From Bordetella sp. (GTDB lineage: Bacteria > Pseudomonadota > Gammaproteobacteria > Burkholderiales > Burkholderiaceae_B): a stretch of 7,143 nucleotides of DNA. The stretch is from contig DAIDKG010000346.1 in the NCBI GenBank assembly GCA_027450125.1, forward strand, positions 1 through 7,143. The letters are read 5' to 3'. Below the pieces are notes generated by a model. The model made no database searches. It was not told the DNA's origin and worked only from the letters and a program-made list of their open reading frames with translations. The translations under genes and the position numbers were made by a program. Positions 1 to 6,432 of the stretch are shown piece by piece (the first letter of the stretch is position 1; each line of letters begins with the position of its first letter).

Positions 1-321
1 ATTGTCGATCAGGGCCTTGAGCAGCTTAGCCACGGCCAGCGGCTGCAGTTCTTCATTGGTCTCGACCAGGATGCCGCGGTCGGCACCGATGGCCATGGCG
101 GTGCGCAGCGTCTCCTGGCATTGGGACACGCCGCACGAGACGGCGACGATCTCCGTTGCCGCGCCTTTCTCCTTGAGCCGCACAGCCTCTTCGACGGCAA
201 TCTCGTCGAAGGGGTTCATGCTCATTTTGACATTGGCGATGTCCACGCCGCTGCCATCGCTCTGGACGCGGACCTTGACGTTGTAGTCAACCACCCGCTT
301 GACGGGAACCAGGATTTTCAT
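1..321 (-). CDS. etfB: Electron transfer flavoprotein beta subunit, N-terminal part (cut by window edge)
   Basis: Only the first 107 codons are in the window; the gene continues past position 1. EtfB pairs with EtfA to form the soluble FAD/AMP-containing heterodimer that takes electrons from acyl-CoA dehydrogenases and hands them to ETF:ubiquinone oxidoreductase. The start [19 protein letters not shown], the conserved [12 protein letters not shown] stretch (residues 35-46) and [13 protein letters not shown] (72-84) are typical of the family. The ATG at 321-319 is preceded by AAAGGA about 9-10 nt upstream. It lies 24 bp after the stop of the large acyl-CoA dehydrogenase on the same strand, so the two are very likely cotranscribed; etfA would be expected next, outside the window. 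The placement suggests an ETF serving this cluster, but whether it is the cell's only ETF cannot be judged here. Confidence 0.93.
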   Translation of the reverse strand, partial: MKILVPVKRVVDYNVKVRVQSDGSGVDIANVKMSMNPFDEIAVEEAVRLKEKGAATEIVAVSCGVSQCQETLRTAMAIGADRGILVETNEELQPLAVAKLLKALIDN

Positions 322-345
322 GGGAGGGTTTCCTTTCAGGATCAT

Positions 346-2127
346 TCAGAGTTGATCATCCGCCAGGGCCAGCGTGCTGGCGGCGCCGCCCGTGACGATG
401 TCGCGCAACATCGGCGCCTGCACTAGGACATGCGCTGCGTAGTGGCTGGCCGTGGCACGCTTGGCGCCGAGAAAGCCCGCATCGCCAGATCTCGCCGCGA
501 GTTGCGCAGTGGCGGCTTCGGCCATGCGCGCCGACAGCCAGCCGCCGATCACCGTGCCCGCCAGCCGCAAGAAGGGCACGGCGCCCGCCGCGCACTGCGC
601 GGGTTGGTCGTCGTGGGCCAGCAGCCAGTCGGCCGCGTCCCCCAGCGCACGCGCCGAAGCCGCTAACACGCCGCCGATCTGCGCCAGCGCGGCATCGGGC
701 ATCTCGGCCAACCGGCGCGCATCGCCGTCGATGCGGCCCAGCAGTGCCTTCAGCGTGCGCCCGCCCTCGCGCGCCAGCTTGCGGCCAATCAGGTCGTTGG
801 CCTGGATGCCCGTCGTGCCTTCGTAGATGGTCGTGATGCGCGCGTCGCGCAAGTGCTGTGAGGCGCCGGTTTCCTCGACGTAACCCATGCCGCCATGCAC
901 CTGCACACCATCGGACGTGATGCCCTGTGCGCTGTCGGTGCACCAGCCCTTGACCACCGGGATCAGCAGGCCGACCAGGGCCAGCGCCTGCTCGCGCTCT
1001 TGCGCGTCGGCGTGGCCTGCGGCGCGGTCCATCTGGCCGGCGCAGAAATAGGCCAATGCGCGCATGGCCTCGGTGCGGGCCTTCATGTCCATCAGCATGC
1101 GCCGCACGTCCGGGTGGCCGGCGATGGTGGTGCTGCCGCTGAGCAGTGGCTTGCCCTGCACCCGCTCCAGCGCGTAGGCGCGTGCGCGCTGGTAGGCGCG
1201 CTCGGCGATGCCCACGCCTTCAAGGCCGACGTTCAGCCGCGCATGGTTCATCATCGTGAACATGCAGGCCAGCCCCTGGTTCGGCTCGCCGACCAGGTAG
1301 CCGATCGCGCCCCCGCAGTCGCCAAAGCTCATCGACGCCGTGGGGCTGCCGTGGATGCCCATCTTGTGCTCGATGGAGGTGCAGGCCAGGTCGTTGCGTT
1401 CGCCCAGGGAGCCGTCGTCGTTGACCAGGTACTTCGGGCACAGGAACAGCGAGATGCCTTTCACGCCGGGCGGTGCATCGGGCAGGCGCGCCAGCACGAG
1501 GTGGACGATGTTCTCGGCCATGTCGTGCTCGCCCCAGGTGATGAAGATCTTGTTTCCGCTGACGCGGTAATGGTCGCCTTCGGGCACGGCGCGACTGCGC
1601 AGCGCGGCCAAGTCGGAGCCTGCTTGGGGCTCGGTGAGGTTCATGGTGCCGGTCCAGCGGCCCGCGACCATGGGCTCCAGGAAGCGGCGCTTGAGTGCGT
1701 CGCTGCCATGGTGCGCAATGGCTTCCACCGCGCCCAGCGTGAGCATCTGGCACAGGCTGAACGCGAGGTTGGACGACTTCCACATCTCCAGCACGGCTGT
1801 GGACACCAGCGTGGGCAGGCCCTGGCCGCCCCATTCGGTGGCAGCGGGCATGCCGTTCCAGCCGTTCTCGCAGAAGCTGGCCCAGGCTTCGCGAAAGCCA
1901 TCGGCTGGCGTGACCTGGCCGTCGTGCCAGCGCGCGCCCTGCACGTCGCCGGTGCGGTTCAGCGGATCAAGCACGCCGGTGGCGTAGTGGGCAGCCTCCT
2001 GCAGGATGGCCTCGACCAGGTCGGGCGTGGTTTCTTCATGGCCCGGCTGGGCACAGATCGCATCCAGGCCTCCGACTTCCTTCATCGTGAACAGCATGTC
2101 GCGCAAGGGCGCGGCGTAGGTAGACAT
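346..2127 (-). CDS. Large acyl-CoA dehydrogenase with extra C-terminal domain (DmdC/FadE5-like class)
   Basis: A 593-residue FAD enzyme expected to oxidise an acyl-CoA to the 2,3-enoyl-CoA. It is about 200 residues longer than ordinary acyl-CoA dehydrogenases. Visible parts: the short N-terminal signature YAAPLRDMLF (4-13) that opens this large class; the N-terminal helical domain; the flavin-contacting MNLTEPQAGSDL motif (162-173) and FITWGEHD (195-202); the helical C-terminal domain with QVHGGMGYVEE (409-419); and IYEGTTGIQANDLIGRK (434-450), where Glu436 is the likely catalytic base. An additional C-terminal domain of about 130 residues follows. DmdC (methylmercaptopropionyl-CoA dehydrogenase) and FadE5 share this build, so substrate cannot be assigned. 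The start is well supported by AGAGGAG 7 nt upstream of the ATG. It is followed by etfB after 24 bp, and preceded by the nitroreductase 157 bp upstream on the same strand. Its first 12 codons are shared with that nitroreductase. Confidence 0.93.
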   Translation of the reverse strand: MSTYAAPLRDMLFTMKEVGGLDAICAQPGHEETTPDLVEAILQEAAHYATGVLDPLNRTGDVQGARWHDGQVTPADGFREAWASFCENGWNGMPAATEWGGQGLPTLVSTAVLEMWKSSNLAFSLCQMLTLGAVEAIAHHGSDALKRRFLEPMVAGRWTGTMNLTEPQAGSDLAALRSRAVPEGDHYRVSGNKIFITWGEHDMAENIVHLVLARLPDAPPGVKGISLFLCPKYLVNDDGSLGERNDLACTSIEHKMGIHGSPTASMSFGDCGGAIGYLVGEPNQGLACMFTMMNHARLNVGLEGVGIAERAYQRARAYALERVQGKPLLSGSTTIAGHPDVRRMLMDMKARTEAMRALAYFCAGQMDRAAGHADAQEREQALALVGLLIPVVKGWCTDSAQGITSDGVQVHGGMGYVEETGASQHLRDARITTIYEGTTGIQANDLIGRKLAREGGRTLKALLGRIDGDARRLAEMPDAALAQIGGVLAASARALGDAADWLLAHDDQPAQCAAGAVPFLRLAGTVIGGWLSARMAEAATAQLAARSGDAGFLGAKRATASHYAAHVLVQAPMLRDIVTGGAASTLALADDQL

Positions 2128-2128
2128 T
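2092..2128 (-). repeat. 37-bp repeat at gene start, copy in acyl-CoA dehydrogenase
   Basis: This covers the first 12 codons of the large acyl-CoA dehydrogenase plus one upstream base. It matches 2951-2987, the equivalent place in the nitroreductase gene, at 31 of 37 bases without gaps. The encoded peptides are MSTYAAPLRDML and MSVCAVPLRNML. Similarity stops abruptly after codon 12. The peptide is normal for this dehydrogenase class, so this copy is probably the original. Confidence 0.85.
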
Positions 2129-2284
2129 GCTTACTCCTCTTTGTGGGTTCAACCCGTCTGCCCCATAGGGCATACATCCATGCATGACCCTACCCACCAG
2201 GACAAGGCCCGGTCGATCAACCGCTTCAGGGCGGCTGAATTTCTCAGGCGGCTTACGACGCGATTAGTTGGTATGACAAGATTT
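2128..2284 (-). promoter_or_regulatory. Leader of the acyl-CoA dehydrogenase-etfB unit with two small dyads
   Basis: A 157-bp gap without a gene separates the nitroreductase stop from the dehydrogenase start. Close to the start there is a perfect 11-bp palindrome, GGGTTCAACCC at 2145-2155, and just upstream of it a 5-bp inverted repeat with a 4-base spacer, TGCCC-CATA-GGGCA at 2159-2172. Both precede the AGAGGAG SD site. No convincing -35/-10 pair and no hairpin plus T-run terminator were found. The gap is long enough for its own promoter, but readthrough from the nitroreductase is equally possible. Confidence 0.4.
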
Positions 2285-2986
2285 CTAGAAGCCGCTGAAG
2301 CGTGTGAAGTTCTCGACCGGCTCACGCTCGGTGCGCACGCGGTTCACCACGGCCGCCGGGTCGGCATAGCCCAGTGCCATGCCGCACAGGACCATCTGCC
2401 CGTCCGGGATTTGCAGGGCTTCAGCCAGAAGGCGCGGGTAAAGGGTCCACGCCATCTGCGAACAGGTATCCAGGCCTCGTGCGCGGGCCGCCAGCATGAT
2501 GTTCTGTAAGAACATCCCGTAGTCCACCCAACTGCTCTGCACCATGCGCCGGTCCAAGGTGAAGATCAAACCGACCGGCGCATCGAAGAAGGCAAAGTTG
2601 CGTGCATGTTGAGCGCGCATGGCATCCGTATCTCCCTTGGAGATTCCGACTGCGGCATAAAGAGCGAAACCGCACCGACGCCGCCTGGTCAGGTAGGGCT
2701 CGAAGAACTCGGCCGGGTAGATGTCGTATTCGGACTGGTGCTCTCCCTCTTCATGGTGAAAGGCGTGCAATACACGGTCGCATAGGCGCTTCCTCGCCTC
2801 GCCCGCCACGGCAATGACATGCCACGGCTGGGTGTTGGTGCCACTGGGCGCGCTGGCTGCCACCGACAGAATCTGGGCCACCGCTTCTTGCGACACCGGG
2901 GTCGGCAGAAAGGCGCGCACGGAACGACGTTCGCGCATCACCGCATCAATCAGCATGTTGCGCAAAGGCACGGCGCAGACAGACAT
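2285..2986 (-). CDS. Nitroreductase-family FMN-dependent oxidoreductase
   Basis: A 233-residue protein of the nitroreductase fold, whose members are FMN homodimers using NAD(P)H to reduce nitroaromatics, quinones, enones or other acceptors. Visible marks: RERRSVRAF (18-26) with the FMN-phosphate-binding arginines and serine; APSGTNTQPWHVIAV (46-60), the flavin-contacting loop; SSWVDYGMFLQNIMLAARARG (151-171), the long core helix; and CGMALGYAD (201-209). The start at 2986 has a strong AGGAG about 8 nt upstream. The first 12 residues do not look like a nitroreductase start; they copy the start of the neighbouring acyl-CoA dehydrogenase, and family proteins usually begin close to Met11 or Met17 here. 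It is divergent from the first araC gene, with 294 bp between. The physiological substrate is unknown: presence in an acyl-CoA cluster could mean reduction of a ring or enoyl intermediate, or of a nitro group on the growth substrate. Confidence 0.9.
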   Translation of the reverse strand: MSVCAVPLRNMLIDAVMRERRSVRAFLPTPVSQEAVAQILSVAASAPSGTNTQPWHVIAVAGEARKRLCDRVLHAFHHEEGEHQSEYDIYPAEFFEPYLTRRRRCGFALYAAVGISKGDTDAMRAQHARNFAFFDAPVGLIFTLDRRMVQSSWVDYGMFLQNIMLAARARGLDTCSQMAWTLYPRLLAEALQIPDGQMVLCGMALGYADPAAVVNRVRTEREPVENFTRFSGF

Positions 2987-2987
2987 T
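2951..2987 (-). repeat. 37-bp repeat at gene start, copy in nitroreductase
   Basis: The second copy of the gene-start repeat, in the same orientation and the same position relative to the ATG as 2092-2128. The six differing bases change four of the 12 encoded residues (T/V, Y/C, A/V, D/N). In this gene the peptide has no evident role in the nitroreductase fold, which begins in earnest at about residue 14, so it looks acquired. Confidence 0.85.
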
Positions 2988-3047
2988 CACTCTCTCCTGG
3001 TTGCTGGGCTATTCGGGTGAGCACACCGACATGCCGTTGCCGAAGAA

Positions 3048-3063
3048 GCATTCATGCGAATGC
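3048..3063. promoter_or_regulatory. Perfect 6-4-6 inverted repeat upstream of nitroreductase
   Basis: GCATTC at 3048-3053 and GAATGC at 3058-3063 are exact inverted repeats around ATGC. The centre lies about 70 bp upstream of the nitroreductase ATG, a usual place for an operator or, if transcribed, a leader hairpin. There is no T-run, so it is not a terminator. Which protein would bind is unknown. Confidence 0.4.
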
Positions 3064-3111
3064 ATCGATGCCGAACGTCCACGGGTCGTCCCTGGGTGTG
3101 CTACCAAGCGG

Positions 3112-3206
3112 TATTCTGGGCACTCGGCACATACGCGTCTTGCCCGCCAGTGCATGGCGAGTTGACTTTGTATGCACAAGGCAAAATCCGGTTGACCGCA
3201 GCCGGA
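3112..3206 (+). repeat. Structured repeat element, copy A
   Basis: About 95 bp homologous, in inverted orientation, to 6338-6432. The core 3134-3196 matches 6410-6348 at 54 of 63 positions without a gap, including the first 25 bases exactly; the 22 bases before the core match at 14 positions. On the plus strand three hairpins follow each other: CTTGCC 3139-3144 with GGCGAG 3156-3161; CTTTGT 3166-3171 with ACAAGG 3176-3181; and TCCGG 3187-3191 with CCGGA 3202-3206. Core differences from copy B lie in unpaired bases or keep (or extend) pairing. It may be a composite operator for an AraC regulator, a structured RNA or leader, or a small dispersed element. Confidence 0.75.
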
Positions 3207-3280
3207 CGCTACATCGTTAGCGGGCCGTTTTCTTGGTGTAATTTCGGATTCAGCGCCAGCTATCGTTGCTCCCTTTGACC

Positions 3281-4309
3281 ATGTTGAAACCCGTCGTCAC
3301 TGTTCCTGTTTTTGCCGTGCATGGCCTGCTCGACGGCGCGCGCAGCAAAGGACTGGCCACCGAGTCCTGGCTGGATGGCGTTCTGGCGCAGGCCCGCATC
3401 GCCGAGTCGCTGCTGCATCTGGAGCAGTCGCGTGTGACCATAGAGCAATACATCGCACTCTTCAGTGCCGTGAAGAACAGCTTGGACGACGAATGCCTAG
3501 GCCATCTACACGGTCGGCCGTTGCGCTGCGGCAGCTTTGCGCTGATGGCTCGCTCTACGCTCGGGGCCAAGACGCTGGCAGCCGCCTTGCAGCGCGTGAG
3601 TGCATCCTTCGCCCTGCTGCAGGACGACGTGGCGCTTGTGCCCGTCTCTGATGGCTTGCTCAAGGGTGCTGCTCTGGACGTGCGCCACGCCCTGGGCAAA
3701 CATTCAGACTTCCTGCACGGGCTGCTGTTGCGCGTTTTCTGGCGTCTGCTGGTATGGCTGCACGGCGGCCGACTGGTGCCCAGAGGGCTCGATTTTGCCT
3801 TCGAGCCACCGCCGCGTGCCGCAGACTATGCCCAAATCTTCTCGGGCACGTTGCGGTTCGGGCAGGCGCGGTCGGCGGTCTGGTTCGAGGCATCCGCATT
3901 CACGCAGCCGATGCGCCGTGACACCGCCGCGCTCCAGACCTTTTTGCGTGCCACACCGGGCAACCTGATCGGCCCGCGTCTAATCGAGCGGACAGCCAGC
4001 GCGCGGGTGCGCGCGCTATTGCAGCAAGCGTGCCCGGAGTGGCCCGATCTGACTGTCGCCGCGCAGCGCTTGCACATGTCGGTCAGCGCACTGCAGCGGC
4101 ATCTGGCCGTGGAGGGCAAGTCCTTTCAGGTGCTGAAGGACGAGTTACGGCGCGACATGGCGATCGTTCGGTTGACCAGCACCGATGCCGCGCTGAGCGC
4201 CATCGCCGCCGAGTTGGGGTTCGCCGACGGCACCGCCTTCCAGCGGGCCTTCAAGTCATGGACCGGCAGCACGCCAGGCGTCTATCGTTCGCGCACCCAA
4301 AAAACGTAG
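3281..4309 (+). CDS. AraC-family transcriptional regulator 1 (OruR/VirS-like, arabinose-binding-type sensor domain)
   Basis: 342 residues. The N-terminal 190 or so residues, from about SWLDGVLAQARIAESLLHLEQ onward, resemble the PF12625-type ligand-sensing domain found in OruR/ArgR/VirS-like AraC proteins. The C-terminal DNA-binding domain (about 257-336) shows two helix-turn-helix units: LTVAAQRLHMSVSALQRHL, and LSAIAAELGFADGTAFQRAF followed by KSWTGSTPGVYR, the family's usual ending. It is likely an activator responding to a catabolic substrate or its CoA ester. The start is uncertain: I chose ATG 3281 over TTG 3266 (five residues longer, in frame), and neither has a clear SD site. It is divergent from the nitroreductase and convergent with the SDR gene, whose stop lies 22 bp beyond. 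Copy A of the structured repeat ends about 75 bp before the start, so self-control or control of the divergent gene is plausible. Confidence 0.9.
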   Translation: MLKPVVTVPVFAVHGLLDGARSKGLATESWLDGVLAQARIAESLLHLEQSRVTIEQYIALFSAVKNSLDDECLGHLHGRPLRCGSFALMARSTLGAKTLAAALQRVSASFALLQDDVALVPVSDGLLKGAALDVRHALGKHSDFLHGLLLRVFWRLLVWLHGGRLVPRGLDFAFEPPPRAADYAQIFSGTLRFGQARSAVWFEASAFTQPMRRDTAALQTFLRATPGNLIGPRLIERTASARVRALLQQACPEWPDLTVAAQRLHMSVSALQRHLAVEGKSFQVLKDELRRDMAIVRLTSTDAALSAIAAELGFADGTAFQRAFKSWTGSTPGVYRSRTQKT

Positions 4310-4331
4310 CGCTGCTTCGACGCGGTCGCAC

Positions 4332-5102
4332 TCAAAGCGACGAGCACAGATGCCCGCCATCCACTGGCACGCAGGCGCCGGTCATCCACGACCCGGCCTC
4401 GGTCGCGAACAGCAGGAACAGACCGTTGAGCTCCTCCGGCTTACCCAGGCGGCGCATCGGGATGCGCTTGATAAGCGCCTTGCCATGGTCGGTATCCCAC
4501 ATGGCATCGGTCATCTCGGTGTCGATGTAGCCCGGCTCGATGGCATTGACGCGAATGCCGTGGCGCGCCCATTCGAGCGCCAGGCTCTTGGTCATGTGCA
4601 CGACTGCAGCCTTGGACGTGGCATACAGCATGGCGCCCGGCATCACGCGTTCGCCCAGGATCGATGCGATGTTGATGACTGAGCCTCCCCGCCCCGCATC
4701 CACCCAGCGCTGCGCGGCACGCGCGGCCACCAGCCACACGCCGCGCACGTTGGTCTCCATCAGCGAGTCGAAGTCGGACGCAGGCAGCGTGAGCGACAAG
4801 GCGTCGTTGGAAGCCCCGGCGTTGTTAACCACCACGTCGAGGATGGTGCCCGAGGCGTCTATCTCGGCGAAGGCGTCGTCGATGGACTGCTCGGAAGCCA
4901 CATCCATTTCCAGCACCGTGACCTGAGGCGAACCGAGCTTTTCGAGTTCCTGGGCGAGTTTGTCGAGCCGCGCCTTGCGCCGCGCCCCAATCACTACCTT
5001 GGCCTTGCAACCAGCAGCCAGCCGAGCGAAGTTCTCGCCCAGGCCCGACGAGGCCCCCGTGACCAGCACCCGCTTGCCTGCCAGCATTGCACCCAGATCC
5101 AT
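4332..5102 (-). CDS. Short-chain dehydrogenase/reductase (classical SDR)
   Basis: A Rossmann-fold oxidoreductase of 256 residues, the normal length for classical SDRs, which interconvert alcohols and ketones, here perhaps a 3-hydroxyacyl-CoA or similar intermediate. Counting from the upstream ATG at 5105: nucleotide-binding TGASSGLG (16-23), acidic Asp68, NNAG (94-97), Asn119, catalytic Ser148, Tyr161 and Lys165 in YATSK, and the PGYIDTEMTD loop (191-200). The basic GARRKAR after the second strand (40-46) suggests NADP(H). There are two adjacent ATGs: AAGGAG at 5109-5114 stands 3 nt from the first (5105) and 6 nt from the second (5102), so the second is preferred; the proteins differ by one Met. 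It is transcribed divergently from the second araC gene and converges with the first. All catalytic residues are present. Confidence 0.93.
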   Translation of the reverse strand: MDLGAMLAGKRVLVTGASSGLGENFARLAAGCKAKVVIGARRKARLDKLAQELEKLGSPQVTVLEMDVASEQSIDDAFAEIDASGTILDVVVNNAGASNDALSLTLPASDFDSLMETNVRGVWLVAARAAQRWVDAGRGGSVINIASILGERVMPGAMLYATSKAAVVHMTKSLALEWARHGIRVNAIEPGYIDTEMTDAMWDTDHGKALIKRIPMRRLGKPEELNGLFLLFATEAGSWMTGACVPVDGGHLCSSL

Positions 5103-5370
5103 CATCGTCTCCTTGCATCTTCAGTTCGCCGTCGATGCCGGGAGGTTAGCGCAGGGCCGCTCGGCTGCGGGGTTGCCTCGCTCCCCCATCCGTCGAAAGA
5201 GGTGCCTTGTCAGTTGATCGAGACCATCCGTCATTGCCGCGCCAAGCACCGCTGCCTACGATTGCCTGTATGCCTTGGGTACCCTGAGCGCCGCACGAAA
5301 GCACGCCACGGTGTCGACGCTCCGGTCCCGATGGGCTGCGGCGTCTGGGGGCAGATTCAGGAGACGACAA
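5103..5370. promoter_or_regulatory. Divergent control region, SDR / araC-type gene 2
   Basis: 268 bp without a convincing gene. It carries the SD sites of both flanking genes (AAGGAG at 5109-5114 for the SDR on the minus strand, AGGAG at 5359-5363 for the araC gene). CCATCCGTC occurs twice directly, at 5186-5194 and 5224-5232, which could be an AraC-type direct-repeat site but is short enough to be chance. The large structured repeat seen in the other divergent region is absent here. Confidence 0.45.
5359..5363 (+). promoter_or_regulatory. Shine-Dalgarno site deciding the start of araC-type gene 2
   Basis: AGGAG followed by a 7-base spacer and GTG at 5371. The longer open frame reaching back to TTG 5275 has no such site, and its extra 32 residues are rich in Arg, Ala and Ser and unlike the family. 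ATG 5389 is a second, weaker option. Confidence 0.7.
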
Positions 5371-6420
5371 GTGCTGCAACAGTCACCCATGGAATGGTCC
5401 ATCGACCATGCGCCCATCGAGGGCAGGATAGATGCGACGGAAGCGATCCTCAAGGACTCCTTCCAGCGCTGGAGTCTTTCCTCCCCGGCGAAGCCTGCTG
5501 CATTCCAGGCGAAGTTGCGGCGACACGAACTCGCCGGAGCCTCCTTGGTATGCACCGTGACCGGTGCTTGCGTCGAGCAGTCTCCTCCTGGACATTCGTC
5601 ATTCGACGATGAGTTCTGCCTGGGGCTGCAGCTGAACCTGAGCGGCCGAGTACAGTTGCAGCAGTGGGACACGCCAATCTGCGAGGGCGACATGTTCCTC
5701 TGGCGTACCGATCAGCGGCAAGACTATGAGGTGCTGGAACGAACCCACAGCGTGTCGTTGATGATTCCCTGGCAGCTCATGCGCGAGCATCTACCGGGCC
5801 GCAAGCAGCCGCCCGCAGCCTGCCGCATTGACAGTCACACAGGCGTGGGCTCACTGCTCAGCCAACACCTGATGGGGTTGGCAAAGGAGATCGGCGCCGT
5901 GCCGCCCTCCGCCCACGTCGCCCTTTGCCGCACGGTGATCGGGCTTCTGGACATTGCGCTGCCAGAGCCGGAGAGCGCCACTCGATTCACGGCCATGGCC
6001 GCGTTGCGCGAACGAGTACTTGCCTACATCGCCCAGCATTTTCAAGAGGATGACCTGAGTCCGGCACGCATCGCCGCGGCGCACGGTATTTCACTGCGTT
6101 ACCTTCATGCGCTGTTTGCGCAGGGCGATACCACGGTGGTCGGCCACATCCTGGAAAGCCGATTGCAAGCGTGCTGGCGGACACTCGTTGACCCGGTCTG
6201 CCGGCATCTGCAGGTCTCGGCGATCGCCTTTCACTGGGGCTTCAACTCCACCAGCCATTTCTGCCGCGCATTCAAACAACGCTTTGGAGTGTCGCCCAGC
6301 GATGCACGCGGCATGACTGCTCACGGCTCCGCCATCGGCCCGGTCGAGTCAGCCGGGCTTTCCCTTGCACACGCAAAGTCAACTTGCCATGCACTGGCGG
6401 GCAAGACGCGCACGGGCTGA
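5371..6420 (+). CDS. AraC-family transcriptional regulator 2 (cupin-like sensor domain, odd C-terminal tail)
   Basis: 349 residues from GTG 5371. The sensor domain, roughly residues 25-190, contains FCLGLQLNLSGRVQLQQWD and CEGDMFLWRTDQRQDYEV, typical of the AraC_binding_2 (PF14525) activator type, unlike the sensor of regulator 1. The DNA-binding domain (about 228-313) has RIAAAHGISLRYLHALF and the second unit AIAFHWGFNSTSHFCRAFKQRFGVSPSDAR, split here as HWGFNSTSHFCRAF then KQRFGVSPSDAR. Family members normally end shortly after this. Here another 36 residues follow, and the last 27 (from about 323) are encoded by the structured repeat copy B read from its opposite strand, so the present stop was probably set by that element. 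It stands 147 bp upstream of the second acyl-CoA dehydrogenase on the same strand, and is divergent from the SDR; both are candidate targets. Confidence 0.9.
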   Translation: MLQQSPMEWSIDHAPIEGRIDATEAILKDSFQRWSLSSPAKPAAFQAKLRRHELAGASLVCTVTGACVEQSPPGHSSFDDEFCLGLQLNLSGRVQLQQWDTPICEGDMFLWRTDQRQDYEVLERTHSVSLMIPWQLMREHLPGRKQPPAACRIDSHTGVGSLLSQHLMGLAKEIGAVPPSAHVALCRTVIGLLDIALPEPESATRFTAMAALRERVLAYIAQHFQEDDLSPARIAAAHGISLRYLHALFAQGDTTVVGHILESRLQACWRTLVDPVCRHLQVSAIAFHWGFNSTSHFCRAFKQRFGVSPSDARGMTAHGSAIGPVESAGLSLAHAKSTCHALAGKTRTG

Positions 6421-6432
6421 ATGCCGACCATA
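6338..6432 (-). repeat. Structured repeat element, copy B
   Basis: The inverted partner of 3112-3206. On the minus strand the three hairpins are CTTGCC 6405-6400 with GGCAAG 6388-6383; CTTTGC 6378-6373 with GCAAGG 6368-6363; and GCCCGG 6358-6353 with CCGGGC 6343-6338. Compared with copy A, a T-A pair became C-G in hairpin 2 and again in hairpin 3, a T-G wobble became T-A in hairpin 1, and hairpin 3 gained one pair. The element covers the last 27 codons and the stop of regulator 2 and lies about 150 bp upstream of the second acyl-CoA dehydrogenase. Homology to copy A ends at the foot of hairpin 3. Confidence 0.75.

Larger units (their letters stand above)
2987..3280. promoter_or_regulatory. 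Divergent control region, nitroreductase / araC-type gene 1
   Basis: A 294-bp gap between two genes that start away from each other; promoters for both must lie here. It holds the SD site of the nitroreductase, a perfect hairpin-type dyad at 3048-3063, and copy A of the large structured repeat at 3112-3206. Two TTGAC elements, TTGACT at 3162-3167 and TTGACC at 3192-3197, could act as -35 boxes toward the araC gene, but no good -10 box sits at 16-18 bp from either. A 74-codon open frame at 3054-3278 (plus) crosses the region; it has no SD site and I do not call it a gene. Confidence 0.6.

Noticed and set aside
895..2187. 430-codon plus-strand open frame opposite the large acyl-CoA dehydrogenase
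   Set aside because: It is antisense to a clearly conserved enzyme, has no SD site or recognisable domain, and has the His/Ala/Gly-rich composition typical of shadow frames in GC-rich DNA.
2269..2279. FadR/GntR-like TNGTNNNACNA match (TGGTATGACAA)
   Set aside because: Six fixed bases occur by chance readily, it sits just past the nitroreductase stop far from the dehydrogenase start, and no GntR gene is in the window.
3054..3278. Small plus-strand frame whose peptide (CPPVHGELTLYAQGKIRLT) resembles one on the minus strand at 6272-6547 (CPPVHGKLTLRVQGKARLT)
   Set aside because: The resemblance is simply the DNA repeat. Base differences are not concentrated at third codon positions and fit hairpin conservation better than protein conservation; neither frame has an SD site, and the second overlaps regulator 2.
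4325..4341. GTCGC/GCGAC hairpin between the converging araC 1 and SDR genes
   Set aside because: It has a short stem and no T-run on either strand and it overlaps the SDR stop codon, so it is not a supportable terminator.
5186..5232. CCATCCGTC repeated directly, 38 bp apart, in the SDR/araC 2 gap
   Set aside because: A single 9-bp repeat in a gap this long is fairly likely by chance; mentioned only in the region's entry.
5275..5370. 32-residue N-terminal extension of regulator 2 from TTG 5275
   Set aside because: No SD site at the TTG, composition unlike the family, and a well-spaced AGGAG before GTG 5371 gives a normal AraC start.
6338..6364. Terminator-like hairpin with a short T-run on the plus strand inside the end of regulator 2
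   Set aside because: Only three T residues follow the stem and it lies before the stop codon; it is hairpin 3 of the repeat element, so I list it there and not as a terminator.
6393..6411. Possible sigma-54 promoter (GG-N10-GC) within copy B on the plus strand
   Set aside because: Only the GG and GC cores match; the TT of the -12 box is missing, and no sigma-54 activator is encoded here, since AraC proteins work with sigma-70-type polymerase.
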